Assembly (NCBI GenBank): GCA_025459175.1
Contig: JALORC010000028.1
Location: forward strand, 1-58,032
Length of the DNA stretch: 58,032 bases
Reading direction: 5' to 3'
Origin: Planctomycetota bacterium
GTDB lineage: Bacteria; Planctomycetota; UBA1135; UBA2386
Below are positions 55,189-58,032 of this stretch, in pieces (the first letter of the stretch is position 1; each line of letters begins with the position of its first letter). The notes under the pieces were generated by a model. It ran no database searches. It had not been told where the DNA came from and saw only the letters and a list, made by a program, of their open reading frames with translations. Made by a program: the position numbers and the translations under genes.

Positions 55189-55670
55189 TGCATCGTGGGG
55201 AGTAGGCGTTTCAAGCTGCGGTCCCGGACCACCCGGGACCCTGTCCCGCCATCCTCCCGCCTGCGCACCACCCCCGTCCAGCGGGTCCCGCTAGCCCTTG
55301 AGTCCCACTCTCACGCCCCGGCGTCCTGGCGCCGGGCCGCGGCCTGCAGGATCGACTTGATCGCCGCTACCCGCTGCTCGGTGGACATCCCGTCGACCTC
55401 GAGCCGGACGGGTCTGCTCGTCGATTGCTACCCTGAGCTCTGTCGAGGCTGCCCGCTCCGACGTGGTTCCCCACCGGGTCGACCGTGTCACCGATCAGCC
55501 CGGCGTCTTTTCGGGGGCCGGGGTCTGAGGGCGCCTTCCCTGGTCACCGCCTTGTTCGAGGCGGTGCTCTGCATGCCCTTCCTGGGGCCGGAAACCGGGC
55601 TTCGTGGTTCCCGAAATGGTCACCGCCCCCCACGGCATCGGCCCGAAAGGCCAACAGCCGCGGGGGTTAA
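55189..55670. other. intergenic region downstream of tmRNA, with a short ORF remnant
   Basis: About 480 bp between the beta-helix gene and the tmRNA-end repeat. On the minus strand a 25-codon frame at 55311-55388 (MSTEQRVAAIKSILQAAARR and five more) is bounded upstream by a stop and looks like the tail of a lost gene. Nothing else is recognisable. Together with the duplicated tmRNA end it suggests an old insertion or deletion here. Confidence 0.45.
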
Positions 55671-55693
55671 GGTGGTGGAGGCGGCGGGAATCG
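55671..55693. repeat. 23-bp copy of the tmRNA 3' end, att-like
   Basis: Identical to 55781-55803, which is the 3' terminus of the tmRNA gene (with CCA) plus two bases beyond it. tmRNA 3' ends are classical integration sites for tyrosine recombinases, so this may be a leftover att site. The copies are 110 bp apart; the DNA between them holds two hairpins (55698-55730 and 55753-55785). Confidence 0.6.
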
Positions 55694-55752
55694 CTGCTTG
55701 CCGCCCGCCGCCCGCGGCGGCGTGCGGCAATGCCCGATGCCGGGCGTCGACG

Positions 55753-55785
55753 CCACCCTTCCCGCGCTCGCGCGGGGAAGGGTGG
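55753..55785 (-). terminator. strong hairpin at tmRNA 3' end, probable terminator
   Basis: An inverted repeat of 14 bp (CCACCCTTCCCGCG and its complement with one extra G) around a CTCG loop. It begins within the encoded CCA of tmRNA on the minus strand. No T-run follows. A second hairpin (TTGCCGC...GCGGCAA, 55698-55730) lies beyond it. Confidence 0.55.
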
Positions 55786-56137
55786 TGGAGGCGGCGGGAA
55801 TCGAACCCGCGTCCCGAGATGCTCCGTCCTGGGCCTCTACGCGCGTAGTCCGTCGTTTGATGTCGCCAACGTCGCTCCGACGAACAGGATCGCCGTTGGC
55901 CAGCTCGACTGTTTCTCGTCGCGGATGGGCCGAGCAGCCACCACGCGACCAGCCTGCTGTGTATCGCCTTGGCCCCCCGCAGGCGAGGAGACCTCAGCGC
56001 TCACTGACCTAGTTCTTAGGCAGCGAGGGAGTAGTGCGTGTTGGCACTTGGTTGTTTCCAGTCGGATTTACGAGGTGCCTGGCCCTCGGCGCGCCACCGC
56101 AGGTCGAGTCGGCATCCGGTCTAAGCCGATCGCCCCC
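55783..56137 (-). ncRNA. ssrA: transfer-messenger RNA (tmRNA, SsrA), 355 nt
   Basis: The 5' end GGGGGCG (56137-56131) pairs with CGCCTCC before the terminal ACCA (55783-55786), giving a 7-bp acceptor stem with one G-U. The T arm reads GCGGGTTCGATTCCCGC. The tag frame resumes at GCC (56045-56043) and reads ANTHYSLAA then TAA (56018-56016), so the added tag would be AANTHYSLAA with the alanine charged on the tmRNA; it ends in LAA, the ClpXP signal. The length is normal for one-piece tmRNA. It rescues stalled ribosomes with SmpB, whose gene lies about 1.8 kb upstream. Confidence 0.93.
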
Positions 56138-56150
56138 GTGTCGTGACGAC

Positions 56151-56179
56151 GTTATCGACGAACGGCGCGCGCGGGGCAA
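56151..56179 (-). promoter_or_regulatory. sigma-70-type promoter of tmRNA
   Basis: On the minus strand TTGCCC (56179-56174), a 17-bp spacer, and GATAAC (56156-56151). The -10 ends 13 nt before the mature 5' end, consistent with 5' processing of a short leader by RNase P. Confidence 0.55.
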
Positions 56180-56242
56180 GGGCCTGTTCCCGAAGCGCGG
56201 CAAGCACACGCGGCGAGCCCGCGACGCGGCCGACCGCGCCCT

Positions 56243-57337
56243 TCACCGCCGTGCCGGCGGCACGCGCAGCACCGCGGCGATCTGCTCCGCGACCCACGCG
56301 TTGCCCGCCGGCGTCATGTGCCCGGCGAACCAACGCTGCTGCAACGACGGCTCCTGCGCCACCAGCTCGCCGAACCGGCTCGCCAGATCCAGCGTCTCCA
56401 CTCCACTCGCCCGCGCCGAGGCCACGAACTGCAGCGCGTCCGCGGTCGCACGTTCGCCCGGCCGCAGGTAGTCCTGCAGCACCAGCAGCAGCCGCAGCGA
56501 GCGCGCCTGACAACGCTGCTGCAAACGCGCCAGCAGCAGCTCGCAGATCACGCGGCCGGTGCCCGGTTCGTGCACCCACACCTCGCGCTGATCGCCGACC
56601 CACCAGCGCGGGAACGCGTTCCAGCACAGCGTGTCGAGCAGCGCGCTGTGGCCCATCAGCTTGCGCACGTATTGCTGATCGAGCGGCGACCGATCGGTGT
56701 CGGGCACCGGCACGTTCTTCGGCACCAGCGCGCCGTTCACGAGGTCGAACCACGGGATCTCGGTGAACCGCTTGCTCTGTTCGCAGCGCTTGATGTCGTC
56801 GGGGATCAACGACACCACCAGCGTGTCGACCGGCAGGCGCTCGAGCAGCTGCTCGGCGCGCAGCACCGTCTGCGCGAAGCTGTAGCCGAACACGCCGCCG
56901 TTCCACACCGGCCGCTGCAGCTGCCGCTCGAGCCCCGCCGGCCAGGTGTCCGCGTCCGCGACCTGGTCGCCGAACGTGAACGAATCGCCGACCGCCAGCA
57001 CGCCACGCTCGCCGGCCGGCCGCGGCTGCGGGCCGTTGCTGCGCAGCCCCTGCGCGTCGATCGTCACCATCGCCCCCCAGCGGTTGTCGGCGCTGGCGAA
57101 GCCGGGCCGCGGGATGTAGCCGAGTTCGGGATCGTGCGCGGCCGGGAAGCCGCGCCGGATCAGGTCGATGCGCTGATCGCGGTAGCTGCCGCCGCCGAAC
57201 GGCGCGTGGCTGCGCCCGGCGCGAAACGAACGCGCCGCGAACTCGGCGACCACCAGCAGCGCGGTGAGCGGCACCAGCGCGAACAGCAGCTTGCGCCGCC
57301 GCGAGAGGCGGCGGCGCGGGGGCGCGGACTCGCTCAC
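56243..57337 (-). CDS. SGNH/GDSL hydrolase-like membrane-anchored protein, 364 aa
   Basis: A basic N-terminus and one membrane segment (LLFALVPLTALLVVAEFAA) anchor the protein. The SGNH block I is VLAVGDSFTFGDQV near residue 115, block III resembles WNGGVFGYSF, and the C-terminal His is in AGHMTPAGNAW. The Asp that usually precedes this His is Ala here, so activity is uncertain. Relatives include acetyltransferase or esterase partners in polysaccharide modification. GTG 57337 overlaps the stop of the DJ-1/PfpI gene (GTGA). Confidence 0.78.
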   Translation of the reverse strand: MSESAPPRRRLSRRRKLLFALVPLTALLVVAEFAARSFRAGRSHAPFGGGSYRDQRIDLIRRGFPAAHDPELGYIPRPGFASADNRWGAMVTIDAQGLRSNGPQPRPAGERGVLAVGDSFTFGDQVADADTWPAGLERQLQRPVWNGGVFGYSFAQTVLRAEQLLERLPVDTLVVSLIPDDIKRCEQSKRFTEIPWFDLVNGALVPKNVPVPDTDRSPLDQQYVRKLMGHSALLDTLCWNAFPRWWVGDQREVWVHEPGTGRVICELLLARLQQRCQARSLRLLLVLQDYLRPGERATADALQFVASARASGVETLDLASRFGELVAQEPSLQQRWFAGHMTPAGNAWVAEQIAAVLRVPPARR

Positions 57338-57858
57338 GCAGAGGCTCCGGCCGCCAGCACCGACAGCGACGCGATCATGAACTCCGGCAGGTCGTCGGGC
57401 TTGCGCGACGACACGTGGTGCCCGTCGACGACCACCGCGGTGTCGCGGAACTCGGCGCCGGCGTTCTGCAGGTCGTCGCGGATGCCCGGCGAACCGGTGT
57501 AGGCGCGGCCGCGCACGACGCCGGCGGAGATGCAGATCCAGCCGCCGTGGCAGATGCTGGCGATCAGCTTCTGCTGCCGATCGAAGGCGCGCACCAGGTC
57601 GCGCACGGTCGGGTCTCGGCGCAGTTTGTCGGGCATCCAGCCGCCCGGCACGATCACGCCGCGGAACGCGGCCGGATCGCAATCGGCGAACGCGACGTCG
57701 CTGCGCTGCGGATAGCCGTGCTTGCCGCGATACACGATGTCGGCCGCGGCCCCGGCGAGTACCGGCCGATAGCCGGCCTCGAGCAGGCGCAGCCGCGGAT
57801 ACTGCAGCTCGAGGTCCTCGTAATCGTCGCCGACGAACAACAGCAAGGCATCGCCCAT
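57334..57858 (-). CDS. DJ-1/PfpI family protein
   Basis: The 174-residue protein has LLLFVGDDYEDLELQYPRLRL at the start, VIVPGGWMPDKLR, and the nucleophile elbow IASICHGGWICISAG with the conserved Cys followed by His-Gly. A GDD acidic residue early in the sequence is the usual Glu/Asp partner. Family members act as deglycase/glyoxalase-like enzymes, proteases or chaperones; the exact role here is unknown. ATG 57858 gives the typical family start; upstream GTG 57894 and ATG 57888 are possible. Translation is coupled to the SGNH-like gene. Confidence 0.88.
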   Translation of the reverse strand: MGDALLLFVGDDYEDLELQYPRLRLLEAGYRPVLAGAAADIVYRGKHGYPQRSDVAFADCDPAAFRGVIVPGGWMPDKLRRDPTVRDLVRAFDRQQKLIASICHGGWICISAGVVRGRAYTGSPGIRDDLQNAGAEFRDTAVVVDGHHVSSRKPDDLPEFMIASLSVLAAGASA

Positions 57859-57919
57859 CGCCGCATCATCGAGCCGCGCGCGCCGCATTGCCACCCCGCT
57901 GGACGACGACGCGGCGCCG

Positions 57920-58032
57920 TCAGCTCTGCCGGATCTCGCGCTTCATCTCCTTGTCCTTCAGGTGCTGACGCTTGTCATGCAGCTTGCGGCCCTTGCCGAC
58001 CCCGAGCGTGATCTTGGCGAAGCCGCGGCTGC
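57920..58032 (-). CDS. smpB: SsrA-binding protein SmpB, C-terminal part (5' end outside window)
   Basis: The frame entering from the right edge reads GFAKITLGVGKGRKLHDKR then QHLKDKEMKREIRQS and stops at TGA 57922-57920. KGRKLHDKR and the basic helical tail are the C-terminal signature of SmpB, which carries tmRNA into the ribosome and places its tail in the empty mRNA channel. Only about the last 37 codons are in the window. The tmRNA gene lies downstream on the same strand, with two unrelated genes between. Confidence 0.93.
   Translation of the reverse strand, partial: SRGFAKITLGVGKGRKLHDKRQHLKDKEMKREIRQS

Overview
The window is a gene-dense, very GC-rich bacterial chromosome segment. Features pointing to a Gram-negative-type cell of planctomycete character are a Kdo transferase, signal peptidase II, lipoproteins, FG-GAP and beta-helix secreted proteins that share a C-terminal sequence pattern, and an unusual SecA. 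This lineage call is inference from gene content; no rRNA is present to confirm it. Translational coupling by 4-base overlaps (GTGA or ATGA) is very common. Several genes carry a -10-like hexamer exactly 6 nt before the start codon, which suggests leaderless transcripts.

Layout. 0-9 kb (minus strand): a TraB/GumN-like protein cut by the window edge, an unknown gene, pabC-pabB (4-aminobenzoate synthesis) coupled to an enoyl-CoA hydratase, two cyclophilins separated by a DUF4143-type ATPase, two small lipoproteins and a thiolase. 9-13 kb (plus strand): an unknown gene coupled to an HD-GYP phosphodiesterase, an exported alpha/beta hydrolase and a LmbE-type deacetylase. A vapBC toxin-antitoxin module at 13.2-13.9 kb lies between two perfect 52-bp direct repeats. 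One repeat is the 3' end of the deacetylase gene and the other forms the 3' end of the convergent membrane-protein gene, which looks like a clean insertion with target duplication.

15-26 kb is an ion and inorganic-carbon island: a KdpD-like histidine kinase, TerC, DabA with all four metal/catalytic residues, DabB, a second diverged antiporter-like subunit, a KdpE-like response regulator, and a ClC channel with CBS and RCK-C domains. No kdpABC is present, so the two-component pair may control the bicarbonate-uptake complex. A truncated SMC-like ATPase follows.

27-32 kb (plus strand): a secreted thioredoxin-like/TPR/toroid protein, a NUDIX plus metallo-beta-lactamase fusion and an MFS transporter. 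32-40 kb (minus strand) is a housekeeping run: dksA-like, lspA, pyrD, a response regulator with an unknown N-terminal domain, a small membrane protein, secA, kdtA and ychJ. 40.5-48 kb: a XerC/D recombinase, three large membrane proteins of glycosyltransferase/YfhO type and another MFS transporter. 48-51.7 kb: a secreted VWA protein and an FG-GAP protein.

51.7-55.8 kb is a looser, less GC-rich accessory patch with a HEPN-like orphan, gene debris and a beta-helix protein. It ends at the tmRNA gene (tag ANTHYSLAA), whose 3' end is duplicated 110 bp away. The window closes with an SGNH-like protein, a DJ-1/PfpI protein and the 3' end of smpB, so both trans-translation components lie within about 2 kb.
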